Shown here: positions 17,814 through 27,700 of the stretch, one piece after another | Layout: each line of letters starts with the position of its first letter | Numbering within the stretch: position 1 is the first letter of the stretch | DNA from: Salipaludibacillus sp. CUR1 | GTDB taxonomy: Bacteria; Bacillota; Bacilli; Bacillales; Salisediminibacteriaceae | Reading direction: 5' to 3' | NCBI RefSeq assembly: GCF_021028955.1 | Contig: NZ_JAIWPE010000094.1 | Span: 186,001-250,000 of the forward strand | Length of the DNA stretch: 64,000 bases | Position numbers and translations under genes: made by a program | Notes under the pieces: model-generated | Told to the model about the DNA's origin: nothing | What the model saw: the letters and a program-made list of their open reading frames with translations, nothing else | Databases searched by the model: none

Positions 17814-18525
17814 CTTCTATTAATTCAGTAAATACGACAAGCCGTTCGCGGTGTGTTCCCTGATCACGGTCGAATTCCCCTGTGCAAGTGATAAGGTTTA
17901 AATTTCTCGAAGAAGAAGGGCCGAACACTTTTGAAATAGGAGCATCATCGTAAGGATAAATCTCACGGCTTTTGACTTCAAAAGTAAGTTCTGTGCCGTC
18001 ACCGTCACGTACTTTGACGACGTCCCCAATCTCTAAATCCTTCAGGTCAAAGAAAATAGCGGGGCCCGTCCGGTCATCCACATGGCCTGCTAATACTGAA
18101 TTTCCTGCACCTCCGGGTTTGACCCCCCTGTTAAACCAGCCAACCAGGTCGCCGTCATCAGGAACCTCCATCGCCCCGTCATCTTTTAAACCGACTTGAG
18201 TAATGTCTGCCTTGACGTCCAGGGCGGGAATTTCAATGGTGTCTGGAATAATCCCTTGGGAGGAGGCGCTGTAAACAGGCTCCACCGGCTGAGATGGCTC
18301 TATAGATGATACTTCTTCAGAGGGCTCGTCTTTCTTTTTTTGAGCCCTCTTTTTATTTTCAATCGCAGGAAAAGTCATCTTGTCATCAATTTCTGAAGCC
18401 GAAACAGTCACGGCTTCATCCTCTGCACGGGTTAAGTCGTCCCGCTCAGGCTCGGGACTGCTTTCGTTCATTCCGCCACAGGAAGCAAGAATGAAAGTCA
18501 GCAGGATCGCCGAAAGGAATCTCAT
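17800..18525 (-). CDS. Class F sortase, predicted lipoprotein
   Basis: The C-terminal 150 residues form a class F-type sortase: AGHVDDRTGPAIFFDL holds the catalytic His, LITCTGEFD the catalytic Cys, and HRERLVVF the Arg. The N terminus (MRFLSAILLTFILASCGG) is a lipoprotein signal with lipobox LASC, then an acidic/basic spacer of about 90 residues. Sortases usually have a plain membrane anchor, so lipid anchoring is unusual. The ATG at 18525 lies four bases after the preceding gene's stop. It should attach the neighbouring MPQTG protein to the wall. Confidence 0.85.
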   Translation of the reverse strand: MRFLSAILLTFILASCGGMNESSPEPERDDLTRAEDEAVTVSASEIDDKMTFPAIENKKRAQKKKDEPSEEVSSIEPSQPVEPVYSASSQGIIPDTIEIPALDVKADITQVGLKDDGAMEVPDDGDLVGWFNRGVKPGGAGNSVLAGHVDDRTGPAIFFDLKDLEIGDVVKVRDGDGTELTFEVKSREIYPYDDAPISKVFGPSSSRNLNLITCTGEFDRDQGTHRERLVVFTELIEETQT

Positions 18526-18529
18526 TATG

Positions 18530-19339
18530 TTACGCCTGGAAAGCTGCTTTTCTGCGAAAAATGATGAAGAAAAGCGCACCGCCTGCTGCAAAAGTTAACA
18601 TCAGTGGAAGGAAACTGTTGGACTGGTAAGCTCCTCCCATACCTGTTTGCGGCATTTCAGAAGGCATGTGATGAGCTTCATCCGCTACAACAACCACCTC
18701 AAGATTGTCTGCATCTTCACCAACTGCAAATGCTGAGTAAATCATATTTTCCTGAAGCTCAGTTCCGGATAAGTCTAATACTGCGTCCTCAGTGCCTGCA
18801 GCCCGGATTTCAAGGTCATAAGTACCAGGGTCTAATTCTAAATAGTCTGTTACGGCAAAGAACTCTGCTCCTTCAAATAAAGCATCGCCGCCTGCCAGTC
18901 CTACATCAACTGCTGGAGCACCTGGCGATAAATGTCCAACACGGATTTTAGTCATTCCCTCATCTACTGTATTGTCATCATGAATAACTTCCAACGTTAG
19001 AGATTCAAGCAGATTTGTGGCTGCTGCTGTATAGGAATGGCCAGCCTCAATAGTCAGCGTTTCTTCAATAACAGGATCACCTTCGCCGCCTTCACCAGCA
19101 GGGAAGATAGCTACATCGTGATCACCAGCCGGCAGTTCCAGATAGCCGGTAATATCTTTAAACCCGGCTCCTTCTACAGCCGCTTCGCCATTTACATATA
19201 CATCCACTTCAGGAGCGTCAGGGGAAGCATGGAATACTCGAACCATTGCATTGTCCTCATGTCCGTCTGCTAAAGCCGTACCTGCAAAAATACCAAATAA
19301 GAGCATAAACACGAAACCAGCACTGAACCATTTTTTCAA
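18530..19339 (-). CDS. DUF4397 surface protein with MPQTG sorting signal
   Basis: About 269 residues: signal peptide ending near ALADG, two tandem DUF4397 repeats (MVRVFHASPDAPEVDVYVNG and KIRVGHLSPGAPAVDVGLAG, each followed by a YLEL...YDLEI/HDVAI strand region), and a C-terminal signal MPQTG, hydrophobic stretch and RRK tail. The motif has Met where LPXTG has Leu. The next gene is a class F sortase, so the pair is an anchoring module. Start: ATG at 19348 touches the AAGGAG site; TTG at 19339, nine bases away, starts a typical KKWFSAGFVF signal peptide and is preferred. Confidence 0.85.
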   Translation of the reverse strand: MKKWFSAGFVFMLLFGIFAGTALADGHEDNAMVRVFHASPDAPEVDVYVNGEAAVEGAGFKDITGYLELPAGDHDVAIFPAGEGGEGDPVIEETLTIEAGHSYTAAATNLLESLTLEVIHDDNTVDEGMTKIRVGHLSPGAPAVDVGLAGGDALFEGAEFFAVTDYLELDPGTYDLEIRAAGTEDAVLDLSGTELQENMIYSAFAVGEDADNLEVVVVADEAHHMPSEMPQTGMGGAYQSNSFLPLMLTFAAGGALFFIIFRRKAAFQA

Positions 19340-19393
19340 CTTAATCATCTCCTTTTTATTTTTTGTCAGACACCACTCAATTACTTCCAGTTA

Positions 19394-19443
19394 ATTACTT
19401 TTGTAAAAGTAATGTTAAAGCAGTGTTTAACAATTGTACAATT
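19394..19443 (-). promoter_or_regulatory. Promoter with two palindromes upstream of the DUF4397-sortase pair
   Basis: Minus-strand TTGTAC (19441-19436), 18 bases, TAACAT (19417-19412) form a likely sigma-A promoter. A perfect palindrome AATTGTACAATT (19432-19443) covers the -35 and a perfect 20-bp palindrome ATTACTTTTGTAAAAGTAAT (19394-19413) covers the end of the -10 and the start point. The layout suits a repressor; which one is unknown. Confidence 0.5.
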
Positions 19444-19620
19444 AGATAATACCACAAGTTTGAAAAATAGAAACCTTTTTGGCGAAAAAAATTATAGAAA
19501 ATTTAGAAATTTGAAGTGAACATGGTAAACTATATTAAAACTTGCGTTATTTTTTTGGGCTGAAGAGCTGATGAAACACTTTTGGCCAAACCATCAATCA
19601 CATGTGAAAGGGGAAAATTT

Positions 19621-20100
19621 ATGAAAATAAGGGGTATGAAAGAAAGACTTATTGTCGGTTTAAAATGGGAAGGGACATTTGAGGAAGCATTTAGAGGGGA
19701 CATTCGAAAAGTAATTAAAGAAGTTAGCAGCAGGAAAGACGAAATTGAAGATAAAGTGAACGATCACGAATTTGCCGGTGTGTCGATCCACGACCGCAGA
19801 GGCGGCTTTACGCACTATGCAGGCTGGGAAGTTAAAGAAGGAACCTCGGTCCCCGACGGCTTTGAACTGTGCCACTTGCCAGAAGCCGATTATTTAATCT
19901 TCAGACACGAAAAGGGCAAAAATATCGGAGACTCTTATACAGAAGTTCTGCAAAACATCTATGAAAGAGGATTAACGGCTCTCAAACCGGAAGAAGTAGA
20001 TTCTTATGATGAGCTGCCGATAAAAATTGAGTTATACCCCGCTGATCACGTATTAGACGAAGAGATGGAGTTTGAAATCCATATACCCGTAATAAAGTAA
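19621..20100 (+). CDS. GyrI-like / effector-binding domain protein
   Basis: A 159-residue soluble protein resembling the GyrI-like (SOUL-related, AraC effector-binding) fold: FAGVSIHDRRGGFTHYAGWEVK and ending in IKIELYPADHVLDEEMEFEIHIPVIK, the usual final strand with a conserved Glu. Such stand-alone domains bind small hydrophobic molecules. The ATG at 19621 follows AAAGGGGAAA; an upstream ATG at 19582 has no ribosome site. A promoter TTGAAG-N16-TATTAA lies at 19511-19538. Confidence 0.7.
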   Translation: MKIRGMKERLIVGLKWEGTFEEAFRGDIRKVIKEVSSRKDEIEDKVNDHEFAGVSIHDRRGGFTHYAGWEVKEGTSVPDGFELCHLPEADYLIFRHEKGKNIGDSYTEVLQNIYERGLTALKPEEVDSYDELPIKIELYPADHVLDEEMEFEIHIPVIK

Positions 20101-20112
20101 ACAGATAAGATG

Positions 20113-20138
20113 ATTCCCTGGTTTATAGAACCGGGGAT
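20113..20138 (+). terminator. Terminator after the GyrI-like gene
   Basis: ATTCCCTGGTT pairs with AACCGGGGAT (one bulge), followed by TTTTAAAT. Confidence 0.6.
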
Positions 20139-20199
20139 TTTAAATTGAGTCTATTCTCCTGTAACATATTTCCAGTTAACAGAAAATTCACAAAAGCTG

Positions 20200-20228
20200 T
20201 TGCATCTTCCCTTGACATCCGATACAAT
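20200..20228 (+). promoter_or_regulatory. Promoter of the methionine operon
   Basis: TTGCAT (20200-20205), a 17-base spacer and TACAAT (20223-20228) precede the S-box by about 40 bases. Confidence 0.55.
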
Positions 20229-20264
20229 GGGGAACAATCATTTACAAAAAAATAGTTATACAGG

Positions 20265-20431
20265 TTCTTATCATGAGAGATGGAGGGAAAGGCCCGTTGA
20301 AGTCTCAGCAACCAGCCGCGCGTTTAGGGTCAGGTGCTAATTCCTGCAAGCAGATGCTTGTAAAGATAAGAAGAAGACTAATTGGAATTATAATGTCAGC
20401 CTTCTTCTTACTTTTAAGAAGAAGGTTTTTC
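20265..20431 (+). promoter_or_regulatory. SAM-I riboswitch (S box) with terminator
   Basis: The aptamer shows CTTATCATGAGAGATGGAGGG, GGCCCGTTGAAGTCTCAGCAACC and TCAGGTGCTAATTCCTGC, all invariant S-box strands. The expression platform ends in a terminator (CCTTCTTCTTA, CTTT, complement, then TTTTT; 20400-20431). High SAM should stop transcription before metI. Confidence 0.96.
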
Positions 20432-20568
20432 GTACTTTAAGATGGTTTAACCCTGTTAAAGTATATAAATCCTAACTCTTCCGCCAGACTTGGCGTGGCA
20501 GTAAACCAAGTTTTCTAATCTCATTAATAAAGAATCAGTAGTGCAAGGACAGAAAGGGGTCATTTCAC

Positions 20569-21699
20569 ATGAGTAAATACCGCAAGGAGCTTGAAACAGT
20601 GCTCGTTCAAATAGGCAACAGAAGTGAGTCAGCGACAGGAGCGGTCAGTGCGCCAATTTATTTTTCTACAGCTTACCGCCACGAGGGAATCGGCCAGTCG
20701 ACCGGGTATGATTATTCGCGCACTGGCAATCCGACCAGGGAGCTGCTTGAAGAAGCCATCGCAAAACTGGAAGGGGGAGACAGGGGCTTTGCCTGTTCGT
20801 CGGGCATGTCAGCCGTTCAGGTGGTGCTTTCCTTATTCCGGAGCGGAGATGAGATTCTGGCGTCAAGTGATTTATATGGCGGAACATACCGGCTGTTTGA
20901 AGAAGGATGGACACGCTGGGGATTGTCATTTAAATACGGGGACGCAGCAGATATTCAATTTTTCAAAGATAATATCTCTGAAAATACGAAAGCATTATTT
21001 ATAGAAACACCAACCAATCCACTTATGCACGAAGCAGATATTAAAGCGTTCAGCGATCTGGCTAAAGAGCATGGTCTCCTGCTGATCGTGGATAACACCT
21101 TCTATACGCCTCTTCTGCAGAGGCCTATTCTGGAAGGCGCAGATATTGTCATCCACAGTGCTTCAAAATACTTATCGGGCCATAACGATGTGATCGCAGG
21201 CCTTGTGGTCTCAAAAGGAGAAGAGCTTTCCGAGAGAATTTTCTATAACTTTAACAGTATGGGGCCGATTTTATCGCCATTGGATTCATGGCTTGTTATC
21301 AGAGGTTTAAAAACACTGACTCTCAGAATGGAAAAGCATGAACAGAACGCACAGGAAGTCAGCGGGTTTCTGAAAGACCACCCGGCTGTACAGGACGTCA
21401 TCTATCCGGGAAGGGGAGGCATGCTTTCCTTCCGGGTTAAAGATGAAAGCTGGGTCAATCCGATTTTACAAAAGCTTAATCTCATCACCTTTGCAGAAAG
21501 TCTCGGAGGCGTAGAAAGCTTAATGACTTATCCGGCAACCCAGACGCATGCAGATGTACCGGAAGAGGTCAGAAATAAACTGGGCGTCTGCAACAAACTT
21601 CTCAGGTTTTCAGTAGGCATTGAAGCAGCAGATGACTTAATAGAAGATTTAAATCAGGCATTAAATGACGCGAGCGGCGTGAATGGAGGAAAAGAATGA
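20569..21699 (+). CDS. metI: Cystathionine gamma-synthase / O-acylhomoserine thiolyase
   Basis: A 376-residue Cys/Met-metabolism PLP enzyme. It joins an O-acylhomoserine with cysteine (or sulfide) in methionine synthesis. YDYSRTGNPTRELLE, the Gly-rich GFACSSGMSAVQ, the cofactor-binding PTNPLMHEAD region, DNTFYTPLLQRP and the PLP lysine in HSASKYLSGHNDV are all seen. First gene behind the S-box; RBS AAAGGGG. It overlaps metC by four bases (ATGA). Confidence 0.93.
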   Translation: MSKYRKELETVLVQIGNRSESATGAVSAPIYFSTAYRHEGIGQSTGYDYSRTGNPTRELLEEAIAKLEGGDRGFACSSGMSAVQVVLSLFRSGDEILASSDLYGGTYRLFEEGWTRWGLSFKYGDAADIQFFKDNISENTKALFIETPTNPLMHEADIKAFSDLAKEHGLLLIVDNTFYTPLLQRPILEGADIVIHSASKYLSGHNDVIAGLVVSKGEELSERIFYNFNSMGPILSPLDSWLVIRGLKTLTLRMEKHEQNAQEVSGFLKDHPAVQDVIYPGRGGMLSFRVKDESWVNPILQKLNLITFAESLGGVESLMTYPATQTHADVPEEVRNKLGVCNKLLRFSVGIEAADDLIEDLNQALNDASGVNGGKE

Positions 21700-22856
21700 G
21701 CAGTAATGACTACAGCATACAAACCAGGTTAATCCACCATAAGCATAAAACCGACCCGGCATCAGGAGCCGTCAGTGTTCCTATTCAGCCGGCTTCAACG
21801 TTCCATCAGGAAGACCTTGATCAATTTGGCGAGTATGATTACGCGCGGTCAGGGAACCCGACAAGGCACGCACTGGAAGAGACTTTCGCGGAGCTGGAAA
21901 ACGGTACAGATGCTTTTGCCTTTTCATCAGGGATGGCAGCTATTTCAACCGTTTTTATGATGCTGTCAGCCGGAGATCACTTAGTGATCACAGATGATGT
22001 ATATGGAGGCACTTTCCGATTCACTACGGAAGTTTTAACACGTCATGGTATTGAACATACCTTTGTCGATATGACAAAAGTGGAAGAAGTGAAACGGGCG
22101 ATTAAGCCGAATACGAAAATGATTCATATAGAAACCCCGTCCAACCCGACAATGAAAGTGACGCCTATCCGGGACATTGTGGCTTTGGCAAAGGAAAATG
22201 GCTGTTTAACAGTCCTTGATAATACGTTTATGACCCCTGTCCTGCAGCGGCCGCTTGATTTAGATGTGGATATTGTCGTCCACAGCGCCACCAAATTTAT
22301 CGGCGGGCACAGTGATGTGGTAGCCGGTCTTGCTGTAGTGAAAGACCCTGATCTGGCAGGGCAGATTAAATTTTTACAAAACAGCTTTGGAGCAATCCTT
22401 GGGCCTAATGACTGCTGGCTCATTATGAGAGGGTTAAAGACGATGCATGCCAGAATGGAACTGTCTTCAAAAGCTGCGCAAAATATAGCTCTCTGGCTTA
22501 CTGAACAGCCTGAAGTAAGCAAGGTGTATTATCCAGGGCTCGAAAGCCATTCAGGCTATAATTTAAACAAGTCCCAGGCAGACGGACCGGGGGCAGTGCT
22601 CTCGTTTGAACTGGCCGATCGTGCTGCGGTGAAAAAAGTGGTAGAAGCCGTTAAGATTCCTGTTTTTGCAGTAAGCCTTGGGGCTGTGGAATCGATTCTT
22701 TCCTATCCGGCAAAGATGTCGCATGCCGCTATGCCTCCGCACGAAAGAGAGAAGCGGGGAATATCTGACGGTCTTCTGAGATTGTCAGTTGGACTGGAAA
22801 GAGAAGAAGATTTAATTGAAGACCTTAAACAGGCGTTTAATAAAATAGATAGCTAG
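21696..22856 (+). CDS. metC: Cystathionine beta-lyase
   Basis: A 386-residue PLP enzyme of the same family as the gene before it, cleaving cystathionine to homocysteine, pyruvate and ammonia. Motifs: YDYARSGNPTRHALEE, AFSSGMAAIS, ETPSNPTMKV, DNTFMTPVLQRP and the PLP lysine in HSATKFIGGHSDVVAG. Its start overlaps the metI stop, so translation is coupled. In B. subtilis metI-metC are also paired under an S-box, which supports the division of roles; sequence alone separates lyase from synthase poorly. Confidence 0.9.
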   Translation: MSSNDYSIQTRLIHHKHKTDPASGAVSVPIQPASTFHQEDLDQFGEYDYARSGNPTRHALEETFAELENGTDAFAFSSGMAAISTVFMMLSAGDHLVITDDVYGGTFRFTTEVLTRHGIEHTFVDMTKVEEVKRAIKPNTKMIHIETPSNPTMKVTPIRDIVALAKENGCLTVLDNTFMTPVLQRPLDLDVDIVVHSATKFIGGHSDVVAGLAVVKDPDLAGQIKFLQNSFGAILGPNDCWLIMRGLKTMHARMELSSKAAQNIALWLTEQPEVSKVYYPGLESHSGYNLNKSQADGPGAVLSFELADRAAVKKVVEAVKIPVFAVSLGAVESILSYPAKMSHAAMPPHEREKRGISDGLLRLSVGLEREEDLIEDLKQAFNKIDS

Positions 22857-22880
22857 AACAGCAGAGAGGAGAGTACCTGT

Positions 22881-24743
22881 ATGGGGTTTAGAGAAGACTT
22901 AAAACAAGACATTCTTATTGGCGACGGAGCTATGGGTACCCTGCTATACCAGCAAGGCGCAGACGGATGTTTTGAAGAATTAAATTTAACCGAACCGGAA
23001 AAAATCCGCGCTGTACACGCGCGCTACATTGAAGCCGGAGCAGATATAATCCAGACGAATACGTACGCGGCAAATTCATTGAAACTGAGCCGTTACCAGC
23101 TTGAAGGCCAAATGGAACAAATTAACACAAAAGCGGTGGAAATCGCGAGAGATGCAGCAGTTGAGCACACCTATGTGTTTGCGACAATTGGCGGGATCGG
23201 AAGCATCCACCATAAAGAATTTCATGAGGAAGAGATATTCTCCAGTTTGAAAGAACAAACCGACGTTCTTTTACGAACAGATATCGATGGGTTTTTACTG
23301 GAAACTTTTTATGATATTGAGGAATTAATTCAACTTGTTGAGTATATCCGGAGCCGGACAGATAAACCGGTCGTGGCACAGGTGACCTTGGGTGACATAG
23401 GTGTCCTGCAAGGAGGAATTGCACTCACTGACGGGCTCAGACGCCTTGAAGAAGCAGGGGCTGACGTGGCAGGGCTGAACTGCCGGATGGGGCCTTACCA
23501 TATGCTCAGGTCTCTTGAGGAAGTGCCATTACTTGAGGAAGCAGCCCTGTGTGTTTTCCCAAACGCGAGCCTGCCAAATGTGCGTGACGGCCGCTTCTTT
23601 TACCAGTCAAATCCTACCTATTTTGGAGATATGACTGAATCGTTAGTAAAAGAAGGAGTGCGGCTAATCGGCGGGTGCTGCGGAACCACTCCGGAACACG
23701 TGCAGGCGATTCGTGAGGCAGTAGATAAGAAAGGCCTCAAACCAGTCACAGAAAAAGTTGTGAAGGAAAAAGAAACACCTTCAGTCGTAGTGAATGCTCC
23801 GGAACCCCCGGAACGGCTTCCTGATTTTTCAAAAAACCGAAAGTCAGTTATTGTTGAATTAGATCCGCCAAAAGCTTTATCCAAAGCTCCCGAATTTATG
23901 AAAGGGGCTCAGGCCTTAAAAGATGCCGGAGCGGATGCGGTGACCTTAGCTGATAATTCACTGGCCTCAGCCAGAATTGATAACCTGTCACTTGGCTCGC
24001 TTATGAAACAGCAGACGAATGCGCGTCCTCTTCTTCATGTCGCCTGCAGGGACAGAAATATGATCGGTTTGCAGTCGCACTTGTTAGGGATGCATACTCT
24101 TGGTATTCATGATGTGCTGGCCATTACAGGCGACCCGGCAAAAGTGGGGGATTTTCCAGGCGCATCTTCTGTTTATGATATGGCCTCCCTTGACCTAATC
24201 CGCCTGATTAAACAGTTGAATGAAGGCATCTCATTTTCGGGTAAAGATTTAGGTGCTAAGACGTCATTTACTGTCGCCGCCGCTTTTAATGCGAATGCGA
24301 GACGGCTTGACAGAGAAGTGAAACGTCTGGAGAAAAAAATCGAAGCTGGCGCAGACTACTTTATGAGTCAGCCAGTTTACAGTGTGGAACAGTTTAAGGA
24401 GATACACGAAGCGACAAAGCACCTGCCTGTACCGGTTTATGTAGGTATCATGCCTCTCGTGAGCAGCCGTAATGCGGAGTTCCTGCACCATGAAGTACCT
24501 GGAATATCGTTAACCCAAAGTGTCAGGGACAGTATGGCCAAGCACGGGGGTGACAGGGAAGCAAGCCAGCGGGAAGGAATTGCTCTTGCTAAAGAACTGA
24601 CAGATGCGGCTCTTGAGTATTTCCCGAGCATCTATTTAATCACACCGTTCTTAAGGTACGGAATAACAGCCGAATTAACCCGGCACATTGTAGAAAAAGA
24701 CCAGCCGGTTACGATCCAGGCACCGGACAGAACAAATATATAG
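22881..24743 (+). CDS. yitJ: Bifunctional homocysteine S-methyltransferase / methylenetetrahydrofolate reductase
   Basis: A 620-residue fusion. Residues 1-290 are a homocysteine methyltransferase barrel (DGAMGTLLYQQG, ADIIQTNTYAANS, zinc ligands in GLNCRMGP and GGCCGTTPEH). Residues 320-610 are a MTHFR-type FAD barrel (VIVELDPPK, HVACRDRN, LAITGDPAKVGDFPG, DYFMSQPVYS). It supplies methyl-THF and can transfer methyl groups to homocysteine. Same architecture as B. subtilis YitJ. It lies between metC and metH and would feed methyl-THF to MetH. Confidence 0.95.
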   Translation: MGFREDLKQDILIGDGAMGTLLYQQGADGCFEELNLTEPEKIRAVHARYIEAGADIIQTNTYAANSLKLSRYQLEGQMEQINTKAVEIARDAAVEHTYVFATIGGIGSIHHKEFHEEEIFSSLKEQTDVLLRTDIDGFLLETFYDIEELIQLVEYIRSRTDKPVVAQVTLGDIGVLQGGIALTDGLRRLEEAGADVAGLNCRMGPYHMLRSLEEVPLLEEAALCVFPNASLPNVRDGRFFYQSNPTYFGDMTESLVKEGVRLIGGCCGTTPEHVQAIREAVDKKGLKPVTEKVVKEKETPSVVVNAPEPPERLPDFSKNRKSVIVELDPPKALSKAPEFMKGAQALKDAGADAVTLADNSLASARIDNLSLGSLMKQQTNARPLLHVACRDRNMIGLQSHLLGMHTLGIHDVLAITGDPAKVGDFPGASSVYDMASLDLIRLIKQLNEGISFSGKDLGAKTSFTVAAAFNANARRLDREVKRLEKKIEAGADYFMSQPVYSVEQFKEIHEATKHLPVPVYVGIMPLVSSRNAEFLHHEVPGISLTQSVRDSMAKHGGDREASQREGIALAKELTDAALEYFPSIYLITPFLRYGITAELTRHIVEKDQPVTIQAPDRTNI

Positions 24744-24771
24744 AAAGTAAGCAATAGAAAGGACGATAGTC

Positions 24772-27700
24772 ATGGAAAAGTCCCTTTTTGAACAAGAATT
24801 AAAACAACGCATCCTTGTCCTGGACGGAGCCATGGGCACCATGCTTCAAAATGCTGATTTAACAGCCGATGACTTTGGCGGTGAAGCGTATGAAGGCTGC
24901 AACGAATATTTAAACGTCACCGCGCCTCATGTGATTACACGGATTTACCGTGAATACCTTGAAGCAGGGGCGGATATTATTGAGACGAATACATTCGGAG
25001 CAACGAATATCGTGCTGGCCGATTATGACCTCCAGCACTTGGCATACGAACTGAACAAAAAAGCAGCGGAGCTTGCTGCCGCAGAAGCACAATATTTTTC
25101 AGAAGAAGGTAAGAGACGGTTTGTAGCCGGAGCGATGGGGCCTACTACAAAGTCGTTATCCGTTACAGGTGGAACAACGTTTGAGGAACTGACAGAATCC
25201 TACCGCGAACAAGTAGAAGGCTTGCTTGACGGTGGTGTGGATCTTCTTCTTCTTGAAACAAGCCAGGATATGCGGAACGTAAAAGCAGCTTATGTGGCCA
25301 TTGAACAAGTAACAACGGAGCGGGAGATCCACGTGCCGTTAATCGTTTCCGGAACAATTGAGCCGATGGGGACCACGCTTGCAGGCCAGACGATTGAGGC
25401 CTTTTACATTTCCCTTGAGCATATGAATCCGACAGTGGTCGGATTGAACTGCGCGACCGGACCTGAATTCATGCAGGATCACCTCAGATCTTTATCTGAG
25501 TTATCAACGACCTACGTGCACTGTTACCCTAATGCCGGGCTGCCTGATGAAGAAGGGCATTATCACGAATCTCCCCAGTCGTTAGCCGCTAAACTGGAAG
25601 GGTTCGCCAAAAAAGGCTGGCTGAATATTGTCGGCGGCTGCTGCGGAACAACACCAGAGCATATCCGCGTCATGTCTGAAGCCGTAAAAGGGTACGAGCC
25701 CCGCCAGCCTCAAGGCGGACATCCGCATGCCGTCTCGGGAATTGAGCCGCTTGTATACGACGACTCTATGCGTCCTTTACTCGTGGGTGAACGGACTAAT
25801 GTAATCGGCTCACGAAAATTTAAACGGCTGATTGCCGACGAAAAGTTTGAAGAAGCATCCGAAATAGCCCGTGCCCAGGTGAAGAAAGGCGCCCATGTGA
25901 TCGATGTGTGTGTCGCAGATCCTGACCGTGATGAATTAACTGATATGGAAAACTTTTTACAGCACGTCATTAATAAAGTAAAAGTGCCGTTAATGATTGA
26001 CTCCACTGACGAGGTTGTCATCGAGCGGGCCCTGACTTTTTCACAGGGGAAGGCTATTATAAATTCAATCAACCTTGAAGACGGGGAGGAACGGTTTGAA
26101 AAAGTAGCGCCTCTCGTCAGACGGTTCGGCGCTGCCGTTATCGTCGGCACCATCGATGAAGAAGGAATGGGTGTCACAGCGGAGAGGAAACTTGATATAG
26201 CCCGCCGGTCTTATGAGTTACTCGTAAACAAATACGGCATTCCTGCGCAGGATATTATATTTGACCCGCTCGTATTCCCGGTTGGTACGGGAGACGAGCA
26301 ATATATCGGTTCTGCTGAAGCCACAGTAGAAGGCATTCGTATGATTAAAGAAGATATGCCTGACTGCCTTACTGTTCTTGGCGTCAGCAACGTGTCATTC
26401 GGCCTGCCGCCGTTGGGCCGGGAAGTGCTTAATGCGGCTTATATGTACCATTGCACGAAAGCAGGTCTTGATTATGCAATCGTTAATACAGAAAAACTTG
26501 AACGTTACGGCTCTATTTCCGAAGAAGAGAAGCAGCTGGCAGATGACCTGTTATTCCGTACAGGGGATGAAACATTAGCTACTTTTACAGCTTTTTACCG
26601 CGAGAAAAAGCCTAAGAAAAAAGTTGAAGCTTCAACTCTTACTCTGGAGGAGCGCCTGGCAGAATATATTATCGAAGGGACGAAAGAAGGTCTCTTTAAA
26701 GATCTGGATGAAGCCCTTGAAAAATATGATACACCATTGGAAATTATTAACGGGCCTTTAATGGACGGCATGGACGAAGTCGGTAAGCTGTTTAACAACA
26801 ACGAACTGATTGTAGCCGAAGTGCTCCAGAGCGCCGAAGCAATGAAAGCGGCTGTCGCTCATCTCGAGCCTCATATGGAAAAGAAAGAGGATGACCGCGG
26901 TAAAGGAAAAATCCTGCTTGCCACGGTTAAAGGCGACGTCCATGATATAGGCAAAAATCTCGTAGAAATTATTTTAAAAAATAACGGCTTCCAGATCGTT
27001 AATCTCGGTATTAAAGTCACTTCAAATGAATTAATTGAAGCGATAGAAAGGGAAGACCCTGATGCCATTGGGTTGTCCGGCCTGCTCGTAAAATCCACCC
27101 AGCAGATGGTTCTAACAGCGAACGATCTTCGGGAACGGGGCATTAACATCCCGATCCTCGTGGGGGGCGCCGCCTTAACACGCCGTTTCACCGAGAACAA
27201 AATATCTAAGGAATATGAAGGGCTTGTCCTGTACTCCAAAGATGCGATGACAGGCCTGGAGCTAGCAAACAAGCTCGCCCGCCCTGACGACCGCGAACAA
27301 CTCGTTACGGCTCATCAGGAAAGACAGAAACAGATCAGAGAAGCTGAAGCAAACGGAAGCGGCCGAGGTACTGCCGGAGGTGCTGCCACAGCCACTCTTG
27401 AGGCACCACGTTCTAAGGTGGCTAAAGACGCCCCGTTGTTTAAGCCTGAGGATTACAAGCAGCACGTCCTGAAAAATTACAGGCTATCCCATTTGCATCC
27501 GTATGTGAACATGCAGACGCTGCTCGGGCAGCATCTGGGCATCCAGGGTAACATTCAGCGAAACCTTGAACGCGGGGATGAAAAAACCATTCAGCTGAAA
27601 GAAAAGGTAAATGATCTTCTGGTGCGTGCTGAAAAAGAAGGCTTTCTTCAGGCGGACGGCATGTATCAGTTTTTCCCTGCCCAGTCCGACGGGAACGACG

